A stretch of 64,000 nucleotides of DNA, taken from positions 8,493,001-8,557,000 of the forward strand of contig NZ_JAPEQG010000001.1 in assembly GCF_026339735.1 (NCBI RefSeq). The letters run 5' to 3'. This DNA is from Streptomyces sp. NBC_01669. Lineage in GTDB: Bacteria; Actinomycetota; Actinomycetes; Streptomycetales; Streptomycetaceae. Below, piece by piece: positions 27,494 through 36,860 of this stretch (positions are counted from its first letter, which is position 1; each line of letters starts with the position of its first letter). The notes under the pieces are model-generated. The model was not told the origin of the DNA. It made no database searches and saw only the letters and a program-made list of their open reading frames with translations. A program made the translations under genes and the position numbers.

Positions 27494-28060
27494 TCAGGCG
27501 CTGGACTTCACAGCGAAATCGACGTCTGCGGTGTTGACCGTGCCCGCGGTCCGGCCGGGAGCCGTGTGGTATTTCCAGTACAGGTTCGTGTGGGCGATGA
27601 CCTTGTCGGGTGTCGGCGCTCCGTACTGCGACAAGTCCTCCGTGGTGTGGGCGTCGCCGACCAGTGTCGCGTCGTAGCCGCGGGTGATCGCGCCGTGGAG
27701 CGTCGAGCGGATGCACTCGTCGGTCTGCGCGCCGGCGACGAAGAGCCGGCTGATGCCGCGCGCGGCGAGTACCGACTCCAAGTCGGTCTCTTCGAAGGAG
27801 TCGGCGTACGCCTTCTGCACCAGGGGCTCGGAATCGCGCCGCACGAGTTCGGGCACGTACTGCCAGCTCTTGCTGTCCCGGGGCAGCTCGTCGCTGTTGT
27901 GCTGCACCCAGACAACGTCGATGCCGGCGTCGCGCGCTTTGTCGACCAGGGTGCCGATGTTGGCAACGATGCCGTCCCGGGCGTACGCCTCGCCCACGAC
28001 GCCGTTCTGCACGTCTATGACGAGCAGGGCGGTGTTCGGCCGGTTGACGAGCGTGCTCAC
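27494..28060 (-). CDS. isochorismatase-family cysteine hydrolase
   Basis: A 188-residue hydrolase of the isochorismatase/nicotinamidase fold. It has the catalytic Asp in ALLVIDVQNGV, a later Lys in the VQKAYADSFEETDL region and the nucleophile Cys in GAQTDECIRSTLHGA, all in the right order. The length is normal. Such enzymes hydrolyse amides or enol ethers; the substrate is unknown. GTG 28060 is chosen because GGAGG lies eight bases upstream. It is followed by the broken GyrI-like gene and the LLM oxidoreductase on the same strand. Confidence 0.8.
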   Translation of the reverse strand: MSTLVNRPNTALLVIDVQNGVVGEAYARDGIVANIGTLVDKARDAGIDVVWVQHNSDELPRDSKSWQYVPELVRRDSEPLVQKAYADSFEETDLESVLAARGISRLFVAGAQTDECIRSTLHGAITRGYDATLVGDAHTTEDLSQYGAPTPDKVIAHTNLYWKYHTAPGRTAGTVNTADVDFAVKSSA

Positions 28061-28400
28061 GGTGCCTCCCGGCACATGGGGATCGGGGTCTCGACGATGC
28101 TATGCCAGTTCGGACGTGTAGCGGGGGCGTTGCCGAACTTGAGTGGCAAACGGCAACTCGCCGGCGCCCGAGCCCGCAGGCAGTTGCGCGACCGCTCGGT
28201 GGAGAGTTTGGGTGGCACCCTGGGTGAGTGCGACGGCGCAGGGAGTCAGAGCGTCAGAAGAGCGTGCCGCGCCTTCGGAGTGGGCCGGACCCTTCGCAGC
28301 CATTTCCGTCGGACAAGCTGATCTGCGGTTCTTCACATGGGCGTCGTGGGCGCTGCGTTTGTCACGGGCGGACCGCGAAGGGATGCGGTATCCCTGAAGT
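28061..28400. other. gap with one inverted repeat
   Basis: No gene is seen. TTGCC-10-GGCAA (28130-28149) is a small inverted repeat about 70 bp upstream of the isochorismatase start and could be an operator. The rest is the promoter side of the phosphatase gene at 28401. Confidence 0.3.
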
Positions 28401-29606
28401 GTGGATTCCCGGAGCAGTCACTTGTCACTGCACCGGCACGGACCGTACTCGAAGGCACTGCTGGCTGTGCCGGTCGGCCTGGTCGGCCTGGTGACCGTCG
28501 TCGACGTCCTGGTACCGCCTGAGGTCCACCTCGGTCCGTTCCTCGTCGCGGCGCCGGCCGTGACGGCCTCCTTCGCCGGTCTCCGCATGACTGCTTTCGT
28601 CGGTGCGGTTGCCGTACTTGCACAGGCGCTGGTAGCTGTCATGCGCACCAGCTTCAACGACCTCAATCACACCTACCAGATCATCGCGCTCTTCCTGATC
28701 TCGGCGTTCGCCGCCTTCCTCGCCGGCCTGAGGGAGCGAAACGATCAGCGGCTCAATCAGTTGCGCTCGGTCGCTGAGGCGGCCCAGCACGTGGTGATGC
28801 GCCCCCTGCCCGTACGGAGCGGTCCCTTGCACATTGCCTCGGTCTACCTGGCTGCAGAGGACGAGGCGCAGCTGGGCGGCGACCTGTATGCGCAGGCACG
28901 CGCCGGCGACGGAACCCGGATGATCGTCGGAGATGTGCGAGGCAAGGGCCTCGATGCCATCGGCGAGGCTGCCGATGTGCTTGGTGCTTTTCGTGCACTG
29001 GCCCACAAGGACACCGAGCTGTCCGAACTGGTGGCTCTCCTGGACACGGGTGTCGCAGCCAATACGGCTGACGCACACCAGGAGCGAGCAGAGACTGCTG
29101 ACGGGTCGGAGACGTTTGTCACCGCAGTGGTGATCGAAATCCCTGACGCATCTCGCGAGATCCACCTGATCAGTTGCGGACATCCGCCGCCTCTTCTGCT
29201 GCGTGGCGACCTGGTGATTCCGCTGGAGGCACGAGAGCCTTCGCCGCCTCTGGGACTGGGTAATCTGCTGGCCGCGACCTCCATGACCGACACGTTCACC
29301 TTCGATGTCGGTGACGTCCTGCTCCTGTACACCGATGGTGTCATCGAAGCCCGTGACCCTTCAGGAGTTTTCTACTCCTTGCCGCAAGCGGTCTCCGCCT
29401 GCCTCTCCAAGAATCCGGATTCCCTGCTGGCGCACCTGAAGGTCGATCTTCAGCGTCATGCAGGTGGTCACCTGAGCGACGATGCGGCCATGGTCGCCAT
29501 CGAACGCCTGGACGTGACGGCCGCGCCCGAGGTCGTGAGGCGCCGCCCTGACGACAGACAGCGACCGGATCAGGTATCTCCTGGGTGGACGGACTTCGAT
29601 CGCTGA
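28401..29606 (+). CDS. membrane-anchored SpoIIE/PP2C phosphatase
   Basis: A 401-residue protein. Residues about 18-115 hold four hydrophobic helices, then a linker (LRERNDQRLNQLRSVAEAAQHVVMRPLP), then the PP2C (SpoIIE) domain with the metal-binding motifs GGDLYAQA, VGDVRGKG, YTDGVIEARD and LSDDAAM. It should dephosphorylate an anti-anti-sigma factor and thereby switch a partner-switching pathway. The membrane part has no known ligand domain. It starts with GTG 28401; the ribosome binding site is weak. It is one of five such phosphatases in this window. Confidence 0.85.
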   Translation: MDSRSSHLSLHRHGPYSKALLAVPVGLVGLVTVVDVLVPPEVHLGPFLVAAPAVTASFAGLRMTAFVGAVAVLAQALVAVMRTSFNDLNHTYQIIALFLISAFAAFLAGLRERNDQRLNQLRSVAEAAQHVVMRPLPVRSGPLHIASVYLAAEDEAQLGGDLYAQARAGDGTRMIVGDVRGKGLDAIGEAADVLGAFRALAHKDTELSELVALLDTGVAANTADAHQERAETADGSETFVTAVVIEIPDASREIHLISCGHPPPLLLRGDLVIPLEAREPSPPLGLGNLLAATSMTDTFTFDVGDVLLLYTDGVIEARDPSGVFYSLPQAVSACLSKNPDSLLAHLKVDLQRHAGGHLSDDAAMVAIERLDVTAAPEVVRRRPDDRQRPDQVSPGWTDFDR

Positions 29607-29827
29607 GCCTTTTCCGACCGAGGTTTTTCGTAGGCGAGTGGAATCGCTGCACAACATGACGAAGCTCCTGGTGGACGGGTTCCCGGCCGAGATCACCCAT
29701 ATCTGTCGGCAGCTTCGTGTGCCGAGTGTGGGCCGAGCTCCAGCGCGTCCGCTCCACCCTCGCCCAGGTCGCCCATGACCCCGGGGCCGCCCTCGCCCAC
29801 AGGGGCCGTCACTGCGGCAGGCGCCCG

Positions 29828-30967
29828 CTAAGCGGGGTGACCGATGTCTTCGGTGGCGGGGGTTTTCGGGCGGCGTACGGCGAGGGCCGAGATGTCGTCG
29901 TTGAGGTTTCCATTGCTGTACCGGAGGAGATCCCCGTGAAGCCGGTCGATCAACTCGCGGGGCGTGTCCGGGCTTTGCCGCCGCATCCAGTCAGGCAGCG
30001 GGAAGAACTCGCCGGTACGGTCCCGGGTCTCCGTGACGCCGTCGGTGTAGAGCAGCAGTTGGTCGCCCGGGGCGAAGGCGACGGTTTCGATGGTGTAGTC
30101 GTCTCCGAGAAGCGCCGCGAGGTTGAGGGGCGGCGAGGGGGTGGAGGGGTCCAGGACGCGGATCTCCCCGTGGTGCATGAGCAGCGGCGGGGGGTGCCCG
30201 CAGTTGAGGAGCCTGACGTGGCCGGCGCCGTGCGGGATCTCGGCGAGCAGGGCGGTGGCGAAGCGCTCCGGCAGGTCCTGGGAGGGGTGCGCGGCACTGT
30301 GGCGGGCAGTGCTGGTCTCCAGGCGGTGGATGATGCCTCTCAGGTCGGGCTCGTCGTATGCGGCCTCCCTGAAGCAGTTGACCACCGCCGAGGCTGCCCC
30401 TACCGCGGACAGGCCCTTGCCGCGTACGTCGCCGATGAGCAGCCGGACCCCGTACCGTGTGTCGGCCGCCTCGTAGAAGTCGCCGCCGATCCTGGCCTGC
30501 GCCTGGGCCGCCAGATAGAGCGACTCGATCTCGACTCCCCCGATGCTGTGTGGCAGGGGGCGCAGCAACACCTTCTGCGCTGTGTCGGCGACGATGCGGA
30601 TGTGGAAGAGCGCCTCCTCCCGCTGGATTCTGATGTGGCTTGAGTATGCGGCCGCCGCGGTGACCGCGACGATCGCAGCCCCTGTGTACGCCGTCCCCAG
30701 GTCGGCGTAGATGAGGCTGAGACCGATCATGATCACTAGGCAGAACGCTCCCAGCAGGGCAGTGGGGAGCACGGGCCAGATGGACGCGGCGAGGGCGGGG
30801 GCGGCGGGCAGGAGGCGGCTGAAGGCGACCTCTCTCGGTGTGGCGAACGCCAGGCCGGCGATGAAGGCAGTCAGGATCACTGGTGACAGCAGCGCAGATT
30901 CCCACGGGCCGCGGTAGCGAGGAGGTCGGCGTCGCAGCCGTTGGGGCGTGATCACAAAACGCAGCAT
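29828..30967 (-). CDS. membrane-anchored SpoIIE/PP2C phosphatase
   Basis: A 379-residue protein with the same plan as the one at 28401: N-terminal hydrophobic helices (about residues 22-110), a linker (IQREEALFHIRIVADTAQKVLLRPLP) and a PP2C domain with GGDFYEAADT, IGDVRGKG, YTDGVTETRD and LNDDISA. The metal-ligand pattern is complete. It is convergent with 28401, and the gap 29607-29827 holds no clear gene. ATG 30967 is used; no strong ribosome binding site is visible. The two are likely diverged copies (inference). Confidence 0.85.
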   Translation of the reverse strand: MLRFVITPQRLRRRPPRYRGPWESALLSPVILTAFIAGLAFATPREVAFSRLLPAAPALAASIWPVLPTALLGAFCLVIMIGLSLIYADLGTAYTGAAIVAVTAAAAYSSHIRIQREEALFHIRIVADTAQKVLLRPLPHSIGGVEIESLYLAAQAQARIGGDFYEAADTRYGVRLLIGDVRGKGLSAVGAASAVVNCFREAAYDEPDLRGIIHRLETSTARHSAAHPSQDLPERFATALLAEIPHGAGHVRLLNCGHPPPLLMHHGEIRVLDPSTPSPPLNLAALLGDDYTIETVAFAPGDQLLLYTDGVTETRDRTGEFFPLPDWMRRQSPDTPRELIDRLHGDLLRYSNGNLNDDISALAVRRPKTPATEDIGHPA

Positions 30968-31088
30968 ATCCGGGCAAACTGTCACCGACCTCCGACGGAC
31001 GGGGCGGACCGTTGTTCCAGCGGCCAGTCGCTGTGCGTGGCCCGTGTCTCCGGGCCGACCGGCGCGCCCCCTCACCGGTCCCGCGCAC

Positions 31089-33506
31089 CTACACGGGAAG
31101 GGGTTGCTCGGCCCAGATGGTCTTGCCTGTGCCGGTATGCCGCATTCCCCAGCGCTCGGTGAGCTGGGCGACCAGCATGAGGCCTCGTCCGCCCTCGTCA
31201 AAGATGCGGGCACGGCGCAGGTGTGGTGCGGTGCTGCTGGCGTCGGAGACCTCGCAGATCAGTGTCCTTTCCTTGATCAGCCGCAGCTGAATGGGCGGGG
31301 CAGCGTAGCGGATCGCGTTGGTCACCAGCTCGCTGACCACGAGTTCGGTGACGTAGGCCAGGTCATCCAGCCCCCAGGCGTGGAGTTGGGCGGTCGTCCG
31401 AGAGCGGGCTTCGGCCACAAAGGCCGGATCGGCGGGAAGATCCCAGACGGCGATGTGCCCGCTGTCCAGGGCACGGGTACGGGCGATGAGCAGCGCGACA
31501 TCATCGGCGGGCCGCTCGGCGAGCAGAGCATCGAGCACGTGGTCGCAGGTGGTTTCCAAGGACGGAGCCGTGTCGGCGAGGGCTGTGCGCAGAGCGTGCA
31601 GGCCGGCGTCGACATCGCGATGGTGCGCCAGGACAAGGCCGTCGGTATAGAGGGACAGGAGGCTGCCTTCGGGCAGTTCGCGTTCAACGGATTCGAATGG
31701 CAGCCCGCCCAGGCCGAGCGGCGGGCCGGTGGGCAGTTCGAGGATCTCCACCTTGCCGTCAGGGGTCACCAGAGCGGGCCAGAGGTGGCCGGCGCTGGCG
31801 AGTGAGCACTTGCGGGAGGTGGGGTCGTAGACCGCGTACAGGCAGGTGGCTCCGAGTTCTCCGAAAGGCGCCTCGGCTTCGGACTCGGGCCCGGATCCGA
31901 GCCGGACGACGAGGTCGTCCAGATGCGCAAGCAGCTCGTCCGGGGCCAGATCGACGTCGGCGAGGGCGCGTACGGCGGTGCGAAGGCGCCCCATGGCAGC
32001 GGAGGCGTGGATCCCGTGACCGACCACATCGCCGACAACGAGGGCGACGCGGGCGCCGGAGAGCGGGATCACGTCGAACCAGTCACCGCCAACACCGACC
32101 TTCGAGTCTGCGGGCAAATAGCGGCTGGCTACGTCGACAGCGGACTGCTCGGGAATCCCCTGCGGCAGAAGGCTGTGCTGGAGGGCCAGAGTCGTGGTGT
32201 GTTCGCGCGTGTAGCGGCGGGCGTTGTCGAGACAGACTGCGGCGCGCGCCACAAGCTCCTCGGCGATCTGCAGGTCGTCCTGCTCGTACGGCCCGGCAGA
32301 CGGATCCAGACGGACGAAGAGCACAACGCCGAGGTTGGTGCCGCGGCCGCGCAGCGGCACCGTCATCAGCGACTGCGCGCCGTGCCGACTCACCCAGGCG
32401 GTTCGGTCCGGGTCGTGGGCCAGCCAGCGGGTGATCTCGGGCTCGCCGATCTGGTGCACGGTGCCGCGACCGGTGGTCAGGCAGCGAGCAACCGGCGAAA
32501 ACTCCGGGTAGTGGGACCACGCGCCGACCGTGACGACAGCCTTCACGTCGGGGCGGACGGCCGCGCGCCGCAGCAGCAAGGGACCCTGGAGGGGAACCGC
32601 CGGAGGCTCCTCGCCGTGCAGCACGGCGTCGAGGAGATCGACCGAGACGAAGTCCGCGAGGGCGGGCACGGCCACGTCGGCCAGTTCCTGGGCGGTGCGG
32701 GCCACGTCCAGGCTGCTGCCGATACGCCTGCTGGCGTCATCGAGCAGCGCCAGGCGTTCGCGGGCCGCGAACTGCTCGGAGAAGTCGAGGGCGGCCAACT
32801 GCACGCCATGCACCAGCCCGAAGGAGTCCTTGAGTGGGGTGAAGTGGATGATCCAGGGGTGAGCTTGGGGCTCTCCTGGCACCTTGACGTAATTCTCGAT
32901 GTGCTCGGACTCACCGGTCCGCAACACGCGATCGACGGCCCGTTCCGGGGCCTGGAAGCCAGGATCGGGCATGTGCTCGGTGATCCGGAGCCCGCGAAGA
33001 TCCTGCTCCGAGGCGGCGAGCTGCCTGGTCATGGGCTTGTTGGCCCGCAGGAGTCGGCCCTCGGTGTCATAGATCGCCAGGGCGAACGGGGACTGGTAGA
33101 ACGACCAGCAGAGCAGAGGGTCCATGGCGCGGTCCACCTCCTCCACCACCGGGACGCCTTCCAGCAGCCAACTGGCTCGCTCGTCACCCGTGGGCAGCGG
33201 ACGCGCCCGCAACCGGCATTCGACTGCGCTGCCGTCCCGGTGGCGGAGTACCACCCGCCCGGTCCAGTCCTCCTGCCGATCCCATCGCTCACGAGCGGCG
33301 TCGGGGAGGGGAGATGCAAGCAGCGCCGCCGCGAGCCGGCCGACGGCCTCACCGGCGGAGTACCCGAGCAACTGTTCCGCACCGGTGCTCCAGCTGGTCA
33401 GCGTCCCATCCGGAGCGGCCATGGCAAGAGCCGAGGCGGAGGTGAGGGAGTCACGAGGCATGCTCGCCGGTGTGTCCATGGCTGTCCATCCCGCCTTCGA
33501 GTCCAC
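31089..33506 (-). CDS. PAS-GAF-SpoIIE phosphatase with C-terminal HATPase
   Basis: An 805-residue soluble multi-domain regulator: PAS (about 25-115), second PAS-like (130-245), GAF (255-415), PP2C phosphatase (440-660; GGDWFDVIPLS, VGDVVGHG, YTDGLV, ADDVALLIA) and an RsbW-like HATPase (680-805; SELVTNAIRYA, EVSDASS, GRGLMLVAQLTERWG). The phosphatase metal site is intact. Such proteins combine the phosphatase and kinase arms of sigma-factor partner switching in one chain. GTG 33506 opens the frame; ATG 33479, nearer a GGCGGGA, is an alternative start. It shares its PP2C and HATPase closely with the permease fusion at 47146. Confidence 0.85.
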   Translation of the reverse strand: MDSKAGWTAMDTPASMPRDSLTSASALAMAAPDGTLTSWSTGAEQLLGYSAGEAVGRLAAALLASPLPDAARERWDRQEDWTGRVVLRHRDGSAVECRLRARPLPTGDERASWLLEGVPVVEEVDRAMDPLLCWSFYQSPFALAIYDTEGRLLRANKPMTRQLAASEQDLRGLRITEHMPDPGFQAPERAVDRVLRTGESEHIENYVKVPGEPQAHPWIIHFTPLKDSFGLVHGVQLAALDFSEQFAARERLALLDDASRRIGSSLDVARTAQELADVAVPALADFVSVDLLDAVLHGEEPPAVPLQGPLLLRRAAVRPDVKAVVTVGAWSHYPEFSPVARCLTTGRGTVHQIGEPEITRWLAHDPDRTAWVSRHGAQSLMTVPLRGRGTNLGVVLFVRLDPSAGPYEQDDLQIAEELVARAAVCLDNARRYTREHTTTLALQHSLLPQGIPEQSAVDVASRYLPADSKVGVGGDWFDVIPLSGARVALVVGDVVGHGIHASAAMGRLRTAVRALADVDLAPDELLAHLDDLVVRLGSGPESEAEAPFGELGATCLYAVYDPTSRKCSLASAGHLWPALVTPDGKVEILELPTGPPLGLGGLPFESVERELPEGSLLSLYTDGLVLAHHRDVDAGLHALRTALADTAPSLETTCDHVLDALLAERPADDVALLIARTRALDSGHIAVWDLPADPAFVAEARSRTTAQLHAWGLDDLAYVTELVVSELVTNAIRYAAPPIQLRLIKERTLICEVSDASSTAPHLRRARIFDEGGRGLMLVAQLTERWGMRHTGTGKTIWAEQPLPV

Positions 33507-33830
33507 TGCTGATTCAAGGATCTCTCGGTCCTGCCGTCAGATCGCGTCAAACAGGGCCGCACGTGCCGGGCGCAGAGAATCGGACTCCGGGGAAACCAGG
33601 GAGTCAAACGACGGTGACCATCCGTAGCGGTTGCCGACAGGCGATCGACTGCCAGTATCGCGCTGATCAGCGTGCGAGCCGATCCGGCGGTGCCGCGCCC
33701 GCTCCGCGGCGTCGGACAGGACGGCGGGTTGAGTGCCCTCCGCCGGACGTGTCGGGCTTCCACTCGCGCGGGAGCCCCGGCGGAGGCTCCTGCGGGCCGT
33801 TTTCGCCGACGGGGATCACGGGTCCAAGGT

Positions 33831-33868
33831 TTTGGCCCTGTTCACGAACTTTGGCCCTGTTCACGAAC
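33831..33868. repeat. perfect 19-bp tandem repeat
   Basis: TTTGGCCCTGTTCACGAAC occurs twice back to back (33831-33849, 33850-33868). Each unit contains the near-palindrome GTTCACGAAC. The spacing is just under two helical turns, as in cooperative regulator sites. Otherwise 33507-34030 shows no gene. Confidence 0.6.
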
Positions 33869-33875
33869 TGGTGAA

Positions 33876-33907
33876 AGACGGCTCACCCTCGCCCGTGAGG
33901 GCCGTCT
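33876..33907. terminator. hairpin, probable terminator
   Basis: AGACGGC-TCAC pairs with GTGA-GG-GCCGTCT around a CCTCGCCC loop. It lies between two minus-strand genes and downstream of the alpha/beta hydrolase (34031-34867), so it probably ends that transcript. Confidence 0.55.
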
Positions 33908-34030
33908 CTTGCGGGTTGCGCCTGCGTATCAGTCCATCACCGGCCCGGCGGCCGAACGCACCGCGTCCAGCACGGGGTGCGTCGAGCATGCGAGCCGGTG
34001 AGAACCGCTGAGGTACGGCGATGCGGTCGC

Positions 34031-34867
34031 TTACCCGAGGAACGCTCCGGTGGTGGCCACGAACCGGTCGGCGTCGTCTAGCCACGGAAAGTGCCCGGCT
34101 CCGGCCTGAACGACGAGCTCGGCGTTCGGAAACAGACCGGCGAACTCGGCCATCGTGCGAGGAGGGGCACCCGGATCGACCTCTCCGGCGAGCAGGAGTA
34201 CCGGCGAAGCGAACCGGGCGAGCGCGGCGCGGGTGGCTTCCGGATCGAAAGCGCCCTCGGCACCGAAGGCAGCCACGACCTCCATGTTCATCTGCTCATC
34301 CCCAGCGGCCTGATGGGCCCGAGCCACCTCGTCCCAACGACCGTAGGAAAACGGTGCGATGGCCTTCCAGGCGTCGTTGGTGGCCTTGCCCGCCACTATC
34401 GCCTCCAAGGCCGCGAACGCCGCCGGGAACCACGGCTCGTCCCGGCGGAGCTGCGCAGTCTCGCGCCGAAGGTCGCCTGTGATCGTGAAGTCGACGGCCC
34501 GGACGCTCGGCGTGATCAGCGCCAGCTTGCTGACGCGTTCCGGATGGCGGCCCACGTACAGTGCTGCCAGATTCGCGCCGGCGCTATGTGCGAGCAGGTC
34601 CATCTGGTCAAGGCCGAGGTGCTCGCGCAGGGCTTCCAGGTCGTCGACGAGTCGGTCGCAGCGGCAGGATGCGGCGTCCTCCGGCATCTCCGACCGGCCG
34701 GTTCCCCGGAGATCCAGTCTGATCAGTTGCCGGTGCGTGGAAAGGCCGCCGAGGTCGCCCAGGTATACGGAGTCCGTCGGTCCTCCGGGCAGGCAGACCA
34801 CGGGATTTCCGTCGCCGAAAACGTGGTAGGCAAGGTTGGTTCCGTCATATGCGGAGAAGGCAGGCAT
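34031..34867 (-). CDS. alpha/beta hydrolase
   Basis: A 278-residue alpha/beta-fold hydrolase with the oxyanion segment LPGGPTDS, the RLDLRGTGRS motif, the nucleophile elbow AHSAGANL, the acid Asp in LLLAGEVDPG and the terminal His in GAGHFPWL. The substrate is unknown; the overall pattern resembles proline iminopeptidase-like or haloperoxidase-like hydrolases. ATG 34867 follows AAAGGA at good spacing. A second, different hydrolase gene lies 69 bp upstream on the same strand, so the two may be co-transcribed. Confidence 0.85.
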   Translation of the reverse strand: MPAFSAYDGTNLAYHVFGDGNPVVCLPGGPTDSVYLGDLGGLSTHRQLIRLDLRGTGRSEMPEDAASCRCDRLVDDLEALREHLGLDQMDLLAHSAGANLAALYVGRHPERVSKLALITPSVRAVDFTITGDLRRETAQLRRDEPWFPAAFAALEAIVAGKATNDAWKAIAPFSYGRWDEVARAHQAAGDEQMNMEVVAAFGAEGAFDPEATRAALARFASPVLLLAGEVDPGAPPRTMAEFAGLFPNAELVVQAGAGHFPWLDDADRFVATTGAFLG

Positions 34868-34936
34868 GGCAAAGATCCTTTCAGCGGTGTTTCGGAGAGA
34901 AGCGCCGAAGCGGTACGTCGGCTTGATCCACGCAGG

Positions 34937-35701
34937 TCAGTGGCGTGCCTGCGGGGCGTCGAGGTCTCGGACGAGATGACGTGCGAAGAAGCGCTGTGAG
35001 CTCTCCAGCTCGAACGCGGGGATGCCCGCGTGGCGGCCCGGGTTGGCGTGCAGCGTCTTCTCACGGGAGGCAAAGCCGTCGGAGAGCGCGAGGCCGGAGT
35101 CGCGCGGCACCAGCTCGTCGTCCCACTGCAGCGGAAACTCGACCGGGACGGTGACCTGTGCCGCCGCCTCGGCCAGGGTTTCGTGGCCCGCGCAGCCGAA
35201 GACGGCGGCAGGGATACTCGGTTCGGCTGCGGCCAAGGGCACGCCGATCGCGCTGCCCGGTGACACGCCCCAGAACCCCACCGGTCCGCTTGCGTCGACG
35301 TGGTCAAGGTCTTGAAGCGCGTCCAGGGTGGACTGCCACTCCGGAACGGCACGCGCCGCCAGCGAGACGCTGTGCCGGGCGATGAGCGGGTCGATGGGCT
35401 CGTCGACGGACATCTGTTCCTTGATGCCTGCCGCGAACTGCTTGTCCTGCTCGGTACTTTGGCGGTCGCCGTGTCCGGGCGCGTCGATGGCCGCCGCCGC
35501 GACGCTGCAGCGAGTCACGTAACAGCGGGCCCGGGCCACGAGGCCCTGCGCGCTCTTGTGCTGGCCGCCGCCATGGCCCAGCAGCGCCAGGGGGCGCCTG
35601 CGGGTGACACCGATGGGTGACCGGAGCAGACCTGAGATGCCGTCATGGGTGAACGGACGTTCCGAGACACCGTTCGAGGTCGTCTCCGAGGTGAAGTACA
35701 T
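34937..35701 (-). CDS. alpha/beta hydrolase, dienelactone-hydrolase-like
   Basis: A 254-residue hydrolase. LALLGHGGGQHK holds the oxyanion region, GFWGVSPGSAIGV the nucleophile Ser elbow, and a late ANPGRHAGIPAFEL segment a probable catalytic His. The fold is alpha/beta hydrolase but the closest family is not certain (dienelactone hydrolase-like or acyl esterase). ATG 35701 follows GAAAGG. It lies just upstream of the hydrolase at 34031. Confidence 0.75.
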   Translation of the reverse strand: MYFTSETTSNGVSERPFTHDGISGLLRSPIGVTRRRPLALLGHGGGQHKSAQGLVARARCYVTRCSVAAAAIDAPGHGDRQSTEQDKQFAAGIKEQMSVDEPIDPLIARHSVSLAARAVPEWQSTLDALQDLDHVDASGPVGFWGVSPGSAIGVPLAAAEPSIPAAVFGCAGHETLAEAAAQVTVPVEFPLQWDDELVPRDSGLALSDGFASREKTLHANPGRHAGIPAFELESSQRFFARHLVRDLDAPQARH

Positions 35702-35938
35702 AGGTCGTGGCCTTTCGGGATGCCTACGGGCGCTCCCAGGGCCACCTATGTCAGATGAACCGCACAGCCGCGGGGGAGGAGAGCACCCAGCCTGATACAG
35801 CGTTAATGGGTCTCACCTCCTGGGTCGGTCAAGTGCACGGCGACGTTATCAGGCCTGGGGCCGGGGGAACAGACCAAGAGTGGAGCCGGTTGCCGCCGCA
35901 CCCTGACCCGGCGCTGAGCAAGGCGTCCGAAGGGTTCG

Positions 35939-36174
35939 TCAGGCCAGTGCTCGGACGACGAGCCGGTTCCGTTCTCCGTCAAGGATGCCGGCCAGGAGGT
36001 TGTGGCTGTCGATCACCTCAGAGATGCCCCGGGTCTCGATCCTGTCCGACCACGCGTCCAGGTTCGGCCGAATCACTCCGGCAGCCCGCACGGCTCGGTC
36101 ACCGCGTCCCGGAAGTCGTTGAGTGACTCGATCAGCCGACCGCGCAGGTCAACGATCAGCTCGCTGTCCGTCAT
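35939..36174 (-). pseudogene. barstar-like gene, broken
   Basis: The minus strand starts with TDSELIVDLRGRLIESLNDFRDAV, runs to GLPE, and then hits a TGA. The continuation FGRNLDAWSD needs one extra base, and GISEVIDSHNLLAG leads to the end. The pattern DLRG..., then GxNLDAWxD, is that of barstar-family RNase inhibitors. At least a nonsense change and a single-base deletion break it. Barstars neutralise a partner nuclease; no barnase is seen nearby. Confidence 0.5.
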
Positions 36175-36245
36175 CGCAGCAGACCACTGAATCCCGCGAT
36201 GCGATCAACAACGTGGCCCAGGTGATCAGGGGTAAGTCTTCACAC

Positions 36246-36282
36246 GGTGGTATCTCCCGTCACCAGGGCACGAGATACCACC
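36246..36282 (-). terminator. hairpin terminator
   Basis: GGTGGTATCTC and GAGATACCACC form a perfect 11-bp stem with a 15-base loop, directly after the stop of the minus-strand SMI1 fragment that ends at 36293. Confidence 0.6.
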
Positions 36283-36292
36283 GCGGTCATTT

Positions 36293-36565
36293 TCAGGGCA
36301 GGAATTCGTAGAACGGGCCGTCAGGCGCGAAGTTGCGAGAGCACAACGTCACGTCCCTACCCTTGAGATAAGCCAGCAACCACTCACTGAACGTCATCTC
36401 GTAGAGAGTCCAGGCCGGACTGTCGAACTCCTGGACCACGACGCGCCAGGGCGACGAGGGGTTGCCGGGAACGCGAAGGAAAACCGCCTCGCCCGTCGTG
36501 GCCGACGCCACCGGCATCAGTTCCCCGGGGTTCGCCCCCACCGGACTCGGCAGGAACTCCGCCAT
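36293..36565 (-). pseudogene. SMI1/KNR4-like fragment, C-terminal part
   Basis: The last about 90 residues of a SMI1/KNR4-fold protein survive: SPWRVVVQEFDSPAWTLYEMTFSEWLLAYLKGRDV is the conserved region with the acidic and aromatic pattern of the family. The N-terminal half is gone, and at 36563-36565 the sequence meets the start of a TetR C-terminal fragment on the other strand. Such proteins often serve as immunity or regulatory proteins. Confidence 0.5.
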
Positions 36566-36757
36566 GTCCTGCGCGGCTACGACCTGACGGAGCCGGACCA
36601 GACCCACGCGGTCCGGCTGCTGGGCAGTGTCTTTCACGGCTACGTCAGCCTGGAGATGGGTGGAGGCTTCAGCCACAGCGCCCCCGACTCGCAGGAGACC
36701 TGGTCACGGGTCTTGGACGCTCTCGACGCCCTGCTGCGGAACTGGTCCGAGCCCTGA
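36563..36757 (+). pseudogene. TetR-family C-terminal fragment
   Basis: A 64-residue tail, HVLRGYDLTEPDQTHAVRLLG followed by SVFHGYVSLEMGGGFSHSAPD and SRVLDALDALLRNW, is a typical ligand-domain end of a TetR regulator (WHG or TetR_C_33 type). The HTH domain is missing. It abuts the truncated SMI1 gene, so a deletion or recombination has joined two broken genes here. Confidence 0.55.
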
Positions 36758-36860
36758 CGTGCGTCCCATCAGCCGGATGCCATCGGCCGCCACCCACGTG
36801 ATGACGGCTCATCGGCATTTCGTTACAGATCAGACGTGCAGACTTGGAAAGGCTCGGACA

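Noticed and set aside
25487..28321. 944-codon plus-strand open frame
   Set aside because: Runs antisense through three recognised minus-strand genes and has no family features.
33831..33868. Tandem GTTCACGAAC units as a PHO box
   Set aside because: PHO boxes repeat every 11 bp; the spacing here is 19 bp.
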